Source of the DNA: Rhea pennata
Lineage: Eukaryota > Chordata > Aves > Rheiformes > Rheidae
Length of the DNA stretch: 64,000 nt
Assembly (NCBI RefSeq): GCF_028389875.1
Contig: NC_084678.1
Span: 14,042,899 to 14,106,898 of the forward strand
Direction: 5' to 3'
Within the stretch, counting starts at the first letter, position 1. Every line of letters begins with the position of its first letter. The translations under genes and the position numbers were made by a program. Of this stretch, positions 40,206-51,100 are shown piece after piece. The notes under the pieces were generated by a model. The model made no database searches and was not told where the DNA came from. It saw nothing but the letters and a program-made list of their open reading frames with translations.

Positions 40206-42737
40206 ACAATGTACTGATGAGTAGATAGTGTAGAAGAGAGAAAGTTCAAATTCCTTGGCATTGCAGCATGTCTGAAAGGACTGAAAATGTCACTTTAAAA
40301 GATCTGTTTAACCAGAAGGATAGTTGTAACTCTCTCACCATCCCAGCACACATGTAGCACATACTGGGTAATGCAGAATCAGCTTAGATTAATACATATT
40401 CCATTTGTCTTCTGTGCTGCTTTTTCCTGTGGATTCTTTCTTCAAATCACTTCTTCCCTCTGTGAGTCATCATTTTGCCTTTAGATTTTTTTACTGGAGA
40501 CAGATCACAAGGAATGAAGAATTTTGGGGTATGCCTCATCATAAGTGTAGTTCTACTAGTTTGCTGTTGCTTTAAAAAAATGCATAATGTACTAGTTTGT
40601 CATTTACTGTTAGTTATTTTCCCTTTGTGGTTGTGTTCTTCCTAGTTGGGAGCTGCTTTGTTTCCTGTGTTGGCTTCTGTCTAGATCTTGCAGGTATTTA
40701 TTTCTTTTCCTGATCATTAATTTCTCCACAGCTTTGTCTTAACTGTACCATTCATATAATCTGGTCCCATCTGCCTTATACATCCTAAAAAGATCCCAGA
40801 TATGGAGTGAATCTGAAAGCATTTCTCATTCACTTGGTTTTGAACTGCTGATATAAATGCACAATCTGCCGTGATCTTACAATTCAGAAGTATCGTTATT
40901 TCTCAGGTTCTGTAAATACGCCTTTCTTTGTTGTTATTTTTGACACAAATTAGCAATAATTACCTTCTATCACCAGTCAGTTACCTGTCTCCTGTTTAAG
41001 AAGCAAGAATCATTGGCTCATATAGGTATGGTCTGCACAGAGTGCTAATTTCATTTCTCCTTGTGTGTCAGGTTGTTTTATATATACACTGTCTTTACCC
41101 CAGCATCTAGGCCATAACTGTTTACTTGAGTTCAATGAAACATTTATTTACCAGAGAATTAAGCAGGTTAAGCCAGTGGGAATATTTCCCAAATAAGGAA
41201 TTCAGAGCTCAGTCCTAAGCTAGGAAGGCAAAAGTCTCTAGAGACTTTGTTTTCTCACCTCCTGTCCATTTAATTTGTTATTCCCATGCTTTCACATATC
41301 TGATGGCTGCTTGACAATTTTATTGTGTGTTGTGCTGTCCCTCAGTGATCACACCTCCCTCTTTCTCATTTTCTACCCATGGTAACACAGCTCACATCTG
41401 ATACTCATCTCCTCCACTAACGGTTCTATTGTCCCCTTGATAAGAATGTGTAACTCCCATTGCTGTCAATAGGAATTACACATGTGCATCAAGGAGAGAA
41501 AAATCCCTTGTGTACTTCGTTCTCCTCATTATCTTGGCACAGTCAGTTCTGTAGATGTCTCATCTACGAGCATCTTATTCTCTTGAGTGTTGTGTAGCAT
41601 TGCAAGTTGGCTCTTAGGATCAGCAGTTTTGCTCTTGAGGTGTTTAGCAAGTTGAATTAATGTGCATGTGTACTCTCTCTTAAATGTCTTCATCCAGCCA
41701 AATCCCTATCTTGCAGTGTTCATATGTTAGATGGTAGAGCTTCCTACTTACTTTTTAAGCAAGAATATTAATTCATAACCAGTCTTGACAGACTCGAAGC
41801 GAGAGCCTGTAAGATGTAGAATCGCTAAAGCTAAACCCTCCCAAATAACACAAGTTCAGCCCTAGCTCAGACTATTGTATGTTACAGTTCAGTAGCTACA
41901 AAATGTAAATGGCATACTTTAATTTTCCTTAAAGATGCAAAGGAGCACATTTTATGAACACTTTACACTTATATTAATTGCCTCTAAACAAGGAAATGGT
42001 TGAAATAGTAGCTAATCTGTTAGTAAAGCTTTAATTCTATCCAAAACTTACTCAGACTCAAGGGTTGAACAAAAATGGTAGAGTGAAAACAGCCACGCAT
42101 GCAAGCCAGGGATTTCCATCATTGGTACATTAGATTTGTATTCTCTTTCTCCGATTATCTGATCCTTCTGGAAACAGCTCCGCTTAGGAAGGTACCTGGT
42201 GTGTCACAAATGTAAGTAGCATTAGGATCATAATTGGAAAATACACTCAGGAAGAATAACTCATTCGATTTACAGTCTTGTTCCTCAAGTACAGAACTAC
42301 TTACTAGGGCTCAGAAAACAGGGATGGCAAACTAGTTTGGGGCGAAAAAATCAATTTGCCATCAGATTAGAAATAACTGCATGTTGAGGAATTCTAATTT
42401 TTTTCACTACTGCTCTGCCTTTTCTTCACAATCTGTTGTGGTGTCAGACTTATTTTGACAATACTTGTAGAACTTGTCATATTAACAAAGTTATCAAAGG
42501 GAGCGAGCACATGCACAGCAACAGCTGTAGCCTGGCCAGGGTCAAAATAACTGGCCATAGGTGTTCAAAGGGAAATATTCACACTGCAGTTGCACAAATC
42601 CAAAATATCTCTAGAAGTCTCCAGAGTACTGCTAGTTTTATTTACATAGCAACAACAGCAGCTGCCCTGAGACCTAGAACAACAGTCTCCTCCAAACTTT
42701 GGAATTTAGGATAAAAATAAAATGCACAAATTTAGGC

Positions 42738-42753
42738 TATATATATATATATA
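42738..42753 (+). repeat. (TA)8 microsatellite
   Basis: Eight perfect TA units in an AT-rich stretch about 700 bp left of the CpG island. Confidence 0.9.
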
Positions 42754-43714
42754 AAGATTTATTTTTGCTATCATAGCACCTGGTTGTTTCTGCTTTTGTA
42801 AAAGTTTTTCATAGAAAGGGTATACACTCAATTTAATACAATGATGGGATTTATTTGATATTATATAACATACTCAAAAATACTTGTTCAAAAAACAAAA
42901 TAAACCGTATAATCCACTAAGACTGTAAATTGGTGGAGTGGGAACAATCTTTTCATTATGCATGTCTACCGAGCTTAGTACAATGAGGTCTCAGTTCTTC
43001 ACCAGCATCTCTAGGTGTTAACACAATGCTATTAAATCTACTCAATAGCAGAAGATGCAGTCGGTGGATTTACGTGTGTCTCGTTCCTTAGAAAACGTGT
43101 GAATCTAATAGAATAGTTTAATGGACGGATTTTTCAGCTGCAGTGTCTGATTTTGCACGTACATCAGATAGTATGCATCTACTTATGCAAATCCATGTTG
43201 GATTTATATGCACAAAATATACACGCCTGAGAACGTTTATTGGTGGAGCCAAGCTGCTTTCGGAAAGGAAAAAAGATCATATTTGGATGCCAGGTTCAAG
43301 CTGGATGAAAATAACAGGAGCCATACTTAGCGCTTGAAATCGCTGCTTTCCATTTTCAGAGCGCTGGGCAAACGTAAACCGACCTGCATTTCGTTTCCTG
43401 GGCTCGTTTTGACCCACCTTTATTTCTACACCAGGAAACTTCTAGTTCAGTGGAGTTAGCTCTATTCTCCGCTGATGGAGGCGGCCCGACGTGCCCCCGT
43501 TCCCGCAGGGAAAGACGGGCCGGGCTCCGCCTGCGCCCCCGAGGAGCCGGTGCAGGGACTCGGCATTTCTCTGCCTGATCCCAGAAAAGCCTTTTGCCCG
43601 GGTTATTCAGTTCTCGGGAAGGCAGGTGCTTCTCCAGGCCCGCTGCCTCCCCAAAACAGGCCTCTGGCCGGGCGAGGGAGGGAGCCGGGATTTCCTCTGG
43701 CTCTGCGCGGTTCT

Positions 43715-43732
43715 CCCCCCCCCCCCCCCCCC
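43715..43732 (+). repeat. Poly-C tract (C18) in the promoter island
   Basis: An uninterrupted run of 18 C, with matching G-run on the minus strand, about 470 bp upstream of the start codon. It is prone to sequencing length error and to i-motif/G-quadruplex formation. Confidence 0.9.
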
Positions 43733-43989
43733 GGAATCAGTTTTTCCTCTCTTGACAGACTGCTCTCCCCTCTGGTGAGTTCCTCCTCTCCGGGGGCGCA
43801 CCCTTCTCCCCGGGATACACTGCCCCTGCCTCTCCGGCCGCGCCTGCGGCCGCGCCGCCGCGCTCCCTTCCCGCCCCGCGCTGGACGCGCCCGCTTTCCC
43901 CTCAGGCGCGCGGGGGGGGGCGCGGCGGCGCGGCCGGCCGTTGGCGGGGCGGCGCCTGGCGCTGCGGGGCGGCGCGCGCGCCCGCGCGC

Positions 43990-44039
43990 GGGGCGGGGCG
44001 GGGCGGGGCCGGGCCGGGCCGGGCCGGGCCGGGGGGCGG
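43990..44039 (+). promoter_or_regulatory. GC-box array with G-quadruplex potential
   Basis: Back-to-back GGGGC units pass into GGGCC units and end in GGGGGGCGG, giving several overlapping Sp1/KLF GC boxes (GGGGCGGGG) and more than four closely spaced G-runs on the plus strand. It lies about 160-210 bp upstream of the CDH4 start codon, so it is either core promoter or 5' UTR. In the 5' UTR, the RNA would carry the G-runs and could fold. The tandem character also makes it liable to length variation. Confidence 0.75.
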
Positions 44040-44198
44040 CGCCTGGCGGCGGCGGCGGCGCGCGGCGGGCGCTTCACCTGCAGCCCAGAGCGGGCGCCGA
44101 GCGGCGGCGGGAGCGGGGCGCGAGCACCCCCCTGGCCGCCGGCACTGCGCAGCCCGGCCCGAGCGGGGCCGGCGGCGGCGGTGAGGGGCGCCGCGGCC

Positions 44199-44255
44199 AT
44201 GAGGGCCGGCTCGCGGGTGCTGCTGGTGCTGCTCCTTCCCGTGTGGGGCTCGGCG
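44199..44255 (+). CDS. CDH4: R-cadherin (cadherin-4), coding exon 1: signal peptide
   Basis: R-cadherin is a classical type I cadherin that mediates calcium-dependent homophilic cell adhesion at the plasma membrane, prominently in retina, brain and muscle. This exon encodes 19 residues, beginning MRAGSRVLLVLLLP and ending WGSA. It is a typical signal peptide: one basic residue region, a leucine/valine core, and a small-residue Ser-Ala end suited to signal peptidase. The open frame continues past the exon, but a consensus GTAAGT donor at 44256 ends it in phase 0, matching the phase-0 start of exon 2. Start choice: the ATG has G at -3 (GGCCATGA), and I find no other ATG on the plus strand between 43478 and 44198, so it is the first ATG of any transcript starting in that interval. 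It lies in the CpG island promoter. The join to exon 2 and the gene identity come from the exon 2 peptide; exon 1 alone would not be diagnostic. Confidence 0.87.
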
Positions 44256-46071
44256 GTAAGTGGGGCGCCCCGGCGAGGGCAGAGGAGGGCAGGAGGGAGG
44301 CGCCCCCCCCTCCCCCCGCCCCAGCACCGCGCCGCTTCCCGGTTTTTTCCGCCCCCCTTCGCTCACCTGCAGCCGAGACTCGCCCTCCGCGCTGCCCGGC
44401 GCCGCGGGAACTTCGGGGGCGGCGGGGCCCCGCGCAGCCCCCGCGCCGCCGCCGCTGCCCTCCCGCCTCCAACTTTTATTTTTCCCGGCGCCCGAGCAGC
44501 GCGCGATGCGCTAATGACCTGCAAAGTTTTCTTCTTTTTTAATATACATAATTTTTATTCTATTTTTTTTTAAAGCGGAACGGGGGCGCGGGGCGAGCGG
44601 GGCGGCTGCCGCCTTCGGCGCAGGACGGGCCGCGGGGGCGAGGGGCGGCCGCGCTCCCCGGCGGCGCCCGCGGAACCTGCGCGAATGCCCCGAGCCCCGC
44701 GGGGGGCCGGGCCGGGCCGGGGGCAGCGCCGTGCGCGCCCGTCCCGCGAGCATTTCCGACCCGGAGCCTGTTACCGCCAGTCAGACCCTTCCAAACGTCC
44801 CCTGGCTGCAGCATCCTGCCGGAGACGGTCCGAGTCCGTGGAGCCGCCGCGCTCTCCGGCCTCCCGTGCGGAGCTGGCGTGTGTTCCCCAAGCGTGATTA
44901 TCTTTCTTCTTTTTCTTTTTCTCTCTTTTTTTTTTTTTTCTCTTTTCTTTTGGCGGAGTAAACTGGCTCGCTTTTCGCTTGTGGAGCTCGTCCAGGGGGA
45001 CGCTTCGCCTCCCTTCCCCGTCTCAGCGCTGTGGCGGTCCACGAGCGTTTCGGGGCGCGCGGGGGAGCCGTGCTCCGTTCCCGCGGGAAGCCGGCGTGCG
45101 CCCGGAGTTGCACTTTCTCAGGGAAGCGACTCTGCCGGTGCCTTGGCCGGGACCGGCGGTGCCCGAGGCGCAGCCGGCATCGCTGAGCGATGCTCTGGCT
45201 GGCCCTGCCGACGGACCCAGAGCACGAGAAATCCCTTGCCGCTAGCGCTCGTGAGGCGTAAATCCCTGTCTCACGGGCTTCCGCCAGCCCAGCCGGGCCG
45301 GGCTCCGGGACCCTCCTCGCGCGGGTGGCGCGCCCCGTCCCGAGGAGCCTGGACCGCCGCGGCCGGGCTGACGGGCCCCGTGGCGGGGCTGCTTCCCGGC
45401 GGCGCAGCCCCGGCTTGCAGCATGCAAGCGGTTCGGTGGATGCTTCCCCCTGGTTCCCGGCGCGTTGTGCACGGGGCCGTGCTGTTACGAGGCGTCGTTG
45501 CGTTTTTGTGAGGGATCTCTCCCTCCCTCCCTCCCCGCTGCTGGGGCGCGCACAAGCCTGATGTGTGTGGGGGGTGTCTCATGCAGTGGCAACAGGATCG
45601 TGGAGGGGGGGCGGAAGAGGGCTTTAGCGAGCTGTGAGCTTTCAAGGCTGCTGCGAGCCGGGTTGTTTCTCTTTTCTCCAGTCCTGGGGCTGGCCCGGTT
45701 TGTCAGTAGCAAAACTCCCAGAGATTTGGATGTTGCAACATCAGGCCTTTCCGTGCCTCCAGTGTGAGCACTGTTCGCGTTGATGAATTGCCGCTCTTTG
45801 TTTCCCCCCCTCCTCTGACAGTGCCCAGTATTCCAGCCTTTCTACAAACAATGCTCTCTTTTGTAGTCAGGCAACTATTTTCTGGACCGTTTTGATTTTG
45901 CAGCTACAGTATGGATCCACTCCAACAGATTGCCGCTTTTGCATAAGCGGTTTCTGCTTGCACACTGCTTTACTGTTCAGGTTTGCCTATGCCTAAACAC
46001 CTGCTCATTGAGAGCAAAACATTGTACCAGATAACAAAAGTCATGACATTTCCCTTGTTTTGATTTTGCAG
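44256..46071 (+). other. CDH4: CDH4 intron 1
   Basis: This intron of about 1.8 kb is bounded by a GTAAGT donor and a pyrimidine tract ending in CAG. Its first part is still CpG island and GC-rich, but it is interrupted by an AT/T-rich patch at 44527-44574 and a nearly pure pyrimidine tract at 44901-44951. The last 500 bp return to genome-average composition. Long open frames here on both strands are consequences of high GC content and show no recognisable protein. Confidence 0.85.
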
Positions 46072-46183
46072 GCGTACAATGGGGATCTTACAGTTAGACC
46101 CACATGCAAGCCTGGCTTTTCAGAAAAAGACTACACAGCATTTGTCTCCCAGAACATCATGGAAGGGCAGAAGTTACTCAAAG
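46072..46183 (+). CDS. CDH4: R-cadherin (cadherin-4), coding exon 2: start of the prodomain
   Basis: This 112-nt exon encodes 37 full codons plus one base, starting [18 protein letters not shown] and ending GQKLLK. In classical cadherins this is the N-terminal part of the prodomain, which keeps the precursor non-adhesive until it is removed by a furin-type protease. Visible family marks are the Cys in the TCKPGFSE segment, the following [10 protein letters not shown] segment and the EGQKLL motif, which parallel CDH2 (CKTGFPE, EGQPLL) but match R-cadherin much better. The acceptor is a pyrimidine-rich tract ending TTTTGCAG at 46071. The donor is GTAAGT at 46184, and phase 1 fits the next exon beginning with the V of VKF. 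All downstream exons (rest of the prodomain, the EC1-EC5 repeats, the membrane segment and the catenin-binding tail) lie outside the window, so the gene is partial here. CDH2 is the main alternative, and the residues argue against it. Confidence 0.95.
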
Positions 46184-47810
46184 GTAAGTAAATGAAGCAA
46201 AATACTTAATAGGTGCTGCAATAAAACAGTTATATTCAGCCTTGGGGAGGTGAAAGGAGACTTAAAGTTGCTGATTTTGATGGTGAAATTGTCTGCAGAA
46301 TTATGTTTGTAGGAGGATGAAACATTAAGTGATTTACCTGAGCATAATTTTGAATGCAGATGACTCATTCGAAGTCCGCATGCTGTCTGCTTCAGGTGGA
46401 TTGTTTCCCTATAGTATGCAAGGTCATCACTTCACTTTTAAGTCTCCCACTCCCACCCTGTCTGAAGGAACTCTGCATCTGATATTTTAGAAAGTATTTT
46501 TATGTATGAAAATCCAAGGATCCTTAAATTATCCCTGTTTTGAAATGCATGATAAAACAGACGTTGTTGTTGGAAATGTGGTAAACAAGCCTACAGACAT
46601 TCTGTTCACAAATGTGGCATTCATTTTCATTACTGCCCCACTGACAACATGAAAACACAGGCAAAAAGAAACTACCAATTAGCTTTATAGTAATTGCAGG
46701 ATTATAACCACTTGTGATAGTAAATTCAAAGACATCTTCATAATCCAAATGACAATAGCTTATCCTGGGTATTGATCTGTCTTCTTTTCAAGTTAAAGTT
46801 TATATTTGCATGATATAGGAAATTTTTGTTTTACTTGGGCAACCTTTTTAAAGACCAAAGAAAGATAGTTATCTCCCCTGCCCCCCTTAAAATCACCAGT
46901 TACTGCTGGATATTACAGCAGTTCTAAAGACAATAACGCTGTGGAGGTTGAGGAGCACATCAAGGTTCAGTACTTTACTCAAGGGATTATAAGCCCTTTG
47001 CTGCTTTCTCCTGAATACATTGACATGTGTGTCCCTCTGTACAAAAGCTGGGAATTTGGTCTTCCTCCAGAGCAAACACCTGCTCTATTACTTGGATTCT
47101 CTAGAAAGAGAGGGAACATTTTCTGTGTTCTCTTTCTGGCTTCAGCAGAACCCGAGACTGGTCATTTTCTCTGTATGTGAGTTGGCAAACAGTTTTATTT
47201 CAGAGCCTGGTTGTCTTAGTTTTGCTCTTCAGGAATTCTCTTGGCTGTGCTTGGCATCAATTAGTAGATGTTTGGAAATTTATTTTTAATTTGAAAGATA
47301 ATCGAATGGGGATTTGACCTAGGCAGACTCAAGAATATAGCAACACAAAAAGTAACAGAGACCCAGTACTAATTGTTTACATACTTAAAAGGGTTTTCCC
47401 TAACTTAAGATACTATGAGGATTTCCAGATGGGTCTCTGTGCTGAGTATGTAGTTTTATGCTTTTTTAGCTTTGGAAATTAGTTTGATAAATAGTGTTTT
47501 CTAAATACACTAGAAAATGGTGTCATTAATATACTTGTTTGGCAGAGTATTTTTTGCAGTTTGGTGCGTGATAAATTGTGTTACATGTTATGTAGGTGGA
47601 CAATAGGGATGGAGCAGAAGGTCTGTTCAGAGGAGTTAGCTGGTAATGACTTTGAAGACAGCATAGTGGCTGTCAGTTCAGTTGCAACTGATCATCTTTA
47701 AATAAATATGAAATTAGATTTAGATAAGCTGTCAGATTGAATTGAATGAAAATATATATTTAATCAACACTGTAATTTTATGCTTTAGGGTCCAGTTGTA
47801 GTTTTATATT

Positions 47811-47853
47811 AGTCACGGCAAAACTCCCACTGCTTTAGAGCTGAATTGGCCCT
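47811..47853. repeat. Fragment of an old amniote dispersed repeat
   Basis: GGCAAAACTCCCACTGCTTT followed by AGAGCTGAATTGGCCC resembles the frequent degenerate phrase 'gcaaaactcccattgacttcaatg...gaattgggcc' seen in reptile and bird genomes. Similar short phrases recur at 26885-26925, 29505-29545, 31290-31325 and 41450-41485. Each is weak alone; their recurrence is the argument. Confidence 0.4.
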
Positions 47854-48109
47854 CAAAATATTATGTATGCACCTACCATTTGTAAAATTCGTGTCCCAAT
47901 AACATTGTCACCAGTTCCGTGATTTGTAAAGCATTTTGTCAACTGCAGGAGAAAGGAGGAAAAGAAGTGCAAAAGCTGTGTTTGATAATATGAAAAGTAT
48001 CATCTTTACACCTTTGCAATCTACACTTAAATACGTGCTGCTGTTTATTATAAAGAAACAAATTATCTCATTAATTTGTACAATAATGAGGGGAAGATCT
48101 GCATAAAAT

Positions 48110-48164
48110 TTTTCCTCATGCTTGTGTTTATATATAACTTTTCCTCATGCTTCTTTATATATAC
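48110..48164 (+). repeat. Near-perfect tandem duplication, about 28 bp unit
   Basis: TTTTCCTCATGCTT followed by a TTTATATATA segment occurs twice back to back (48110-48138 and 48139-48164), with a short GTG present only in the first copy. A local slippage duplication in intron 2. Confidence 0.85.
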
Positions 48165-51100
48165 TCTAGCATGTACAATTGGTAGTTTTCCAGTTTAGAT
48201 TTAATTTTACTTCCTAACACTTGATATGTCTGAAGCAGAAAATGTTTATCTCTTTCTTCCATCTGGGTGAAGTATTGTACAATAGTTCAGACCAAAAATG
48301 GGTTTGGATTGCTTACATCAACATGTTTGATAGATTGACATATGTACTATTTCACACCATCTTACCACGCAAAGCTTTGCTGCCAGCTACCACCATCTTA
48401 TTCATCTGCATTCAGCATTTCATTTTTAGGCCAAATGGGAGTGTTTCCCTGAAAAAAGTGGGTAGGGTTTCACCTGTCAGTGTTTTCGTGAATTTGGGAG
48501 AAAAAAGGTAGTTTAAATTGCTCCCTGGGGATTCCGGTGGGGAAACACAGTCTTTATGCTGCGTAAGTCTTACTTCCTCTCTAGGAAGGAGATTTGGGGA
48601 GTCCTGGGACAGCTTGTACTCCCTAAGGATTTGTTCATTAGAACTTAGGTAGTATATAGACTTCAGCATAGAGGAGAACTTCAGCCAGCACTGGGAAGTT
48701 TAGAGAGTGCACGTGTCAGGGATACAATTTGTGCCAATAAAAGCCGTACTTCCATTTTAAGCTGTCTAATATCCAGCCTTTAAATACGTACATTGTTGTG
48801 CATCAAAATGAAAATGCTTATAATACTCTAGGTTTGAATCAAGTTAAGCAGATAATGACTGCTTGTAATTGACTTATTTCAATGGAAATAGCTTAGCCTT
48901 AATTTGACAACAAGAGCTTTCACAGAGTCATTGTTTTATTATAACTGTGCCATAAGCTATTAACTACTACTTTGTGGTTCATCTTATTTGCCTGAGTCAG
49001 CTCTCTAACATCCTCCAAACATACAGATTCTAGCAGGAGCTATTTGTTACACAGTAATTAACTTGTTTATGATAAATGGATGGGAAAAATGTCATGGCAT
49101 TTTGTTTTACATATAAATGAAAAGCATTTGCATTATAAAAATTTCACGTTAATTAGACTTAAAATAGGTTTTCCCCTGTAGGGCCACAGATACCACATTC
49201 TATATCACTGACAACTTTGTAGCTTGATGGTGGGGTGTTAGATGAGTTGACTTGTGGAGCCAGTATCTTCCTTAGAAATGCCATCCATGCATCTCTTAAA
49301 TTATTTGGGAAAAATTATTTTATTATTATTTTTCACTTTGTTTGTGGTATAATAAACTTAGTCTTGATTGCTGATCCATGGTGACGTTTAAAATAATGTT
49401 TAAATAACATAGAAGAACTACGTTATTCCTTCAGCATAAGGAGATGTCTCAGGGCTGCAGTATGGCAGAGGACAATTACAGTGTGGGCAACTACAGTGTA
49501 TCTCCTAGTTAATTATTAATGTCAATTTAAAACATTGGGGACATTGGTACTGAGGAAGGGGCATCAGTGACATGTAGTACTGCACTGAAGACAGTGTTCT
49601 GGACTGACTTGAGGGATTTGATCCTTGGTTTAATGCTCGGCTGCGATGGAGTGGTGATGAGGTAGCCTCCTTGGGAAAGAAGGAAACAGTGACTAAGATG
49701 CTGAAAATAGTATGCAATACAGTGTAAAAGGAGCTATACTCATATTGTGTTGATACCTTTTTTTTTTTCTGTTTTTGTAAGGGAGTTTGAAGATTATAAT
49801 TAGAAAAAATGATACTTTTAAAAATTAGAAATTCAGTTTTATTGGCATGTTGTCAGATTCTGGGAACTGGCAGTGGGTGGAATGCCATCATGGTATCATT
49901 TGTCCAGTTTAGTATCTTCACAGTTATCCCAGGTCACTTCTCAGAAACACAGCTAAACAACACAACTAATACACGTCTCACAGCTTTCCCTGCAGTCAAG
50001 AGACAAAGTAAGCAGTTGAGACTTGCAGCCTGATTTTTTTGTTTTATTTTGTATCTCTTAAGCTGCAGTGACTCAAGGTTTCTGTTGCCATTTTAAACTG
50101 TGCCTATACTGATGTAGCAGAATAACCTAGCTTGTGCAGGCAGCTACATTTGGATACAAGTGTGTGGAAGCATCATATATTTTCATATAGGAGGATAAAT
50201 AAATTCTGCCAGCGTGTATTGCTTTAAACAAGTATATGAAACCAAATGTAGCCAAACTTTATGCAATCTTCATGCAAGTATATGAGAATATAAATTGCTT
50301 CCACTCTGGAGTTTTTTTTAGTATAAATTTTGATTAAAAGCAAGTTAAACACATACAAACTTTATTGAGATTTCATATGAAATCAGTATGGAGGCAACTC
50401 TCATAAGTTTTTACTGGTGAAGTAAGTTCTTAATGGCAAAAATGTTTTTTCCCCTCACTGAAGCTTCAAAATCTCTATCCTATTCAGTCCTCATACCTCC
50501 AAGAGTAAAATCTAGGAAGGATGAAAATATTCTTTAGAAAACATAGAGCAGATAAACAAAATCCATCCTAACTCTTCATGTTTGTTATGTTTAATTAAAA
50601 CAAAAAAGGAGGGGGAAAACCAGAACAAACCTGTGCAAGTTATGCTTGAGACTGCTTACTGGTAATTCATTTAATATTAACTGTAGGGATATATGCTATA
50701 CCTTCTTTTGGAGGTAACGTGGTGTATTCTCGTGGTTAAGATAATATAGGAAATAGAATGTGGACTGCGGAGTACTTCAGTGAAATATTGTAGCAATGCT
50801 ACTTAAAAATAACCTTACAGCATACATCAAGTTTGGCCCCTGCCGAGAGAATGAGACAAATAAATCTTTCATGAGGAATGCTAATAATTTTGCAAATGCC
50901 TGAAGGAAAGAGCATACCTCTGGGGTAACAAATAGTAACATAGCATGTGCCTGAAGATTTGACAGGTGTGTGACAGTAAGCATACATTTGCAGTATTATG
51001 GCCCATATAGGTAAAATGGCTAGTGGGGACATTCTGCCCTCTTACATCTATGCTTTCCTGCTTTTTCTGAGGCCTAGAATCCAGAAAAGATGTATTTACC

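Larger units (their letters stand above)
33790..43460. other. Intergenic DNA immediately upstream of CDH4, no gene recognised
   Basis: AT-rich sequence with poly-T tracts and candidate regulatory segments listed separately. An open frame of 151 codons at 36452-36907 (plus) is the longest in the AT-rich part of the window; its translation is rich in hydrophobic residues and Cys and matches nothing I know. No TATA-box promoter or exon could be supported. Confidence 0.6.
43460..45560 (+). promoter_or_regulatory. CDH4: CpG island promoter of CDH4
   Basis: Base composition changes abruptly from AT-rich flanks to very CpG-dense DNA over about 2 kb, densest at roughly 43.8-44.5 kb around coding exon 1. 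No TATA box is evident near the likely start region, while GC boxes are abundant. This is the usual architecture of a dispersed-start, Sp1-type developmental promoter. The exact transcription start cannot be read from sequence. The island covers the presumed 5' UTR, exon 1 and the first half of intron 1, and fades after about 45.5 kb. A divergent transcript leaving to the left is possible but unsupported. Confidence 0.85.

Noticed and set aside
43475..44542. 355-codon open frame through the CpG island as a protein gene
   Set aside because: Low-complexity Pro/Arg/Ala/Gly translation, overlaps the real CDH4 exon in another frame, and stop-poor frames are expected in all six frames of such GC-rich DNA.
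43941..44573. N-terminally extended R-cadherin from the in-frame open stretch upstream of 44199
   Set aside because: There is no ATG in that upstream stretch; it opens only from a TTG. The frame past 44255 is intronic.
43607..45645. Several long minus-strand frames in the island (e.g. 43607-44200, 43902-44366, 44560-45042)
   Set aside because: Low-complexity translations without domains; composition artefacts.
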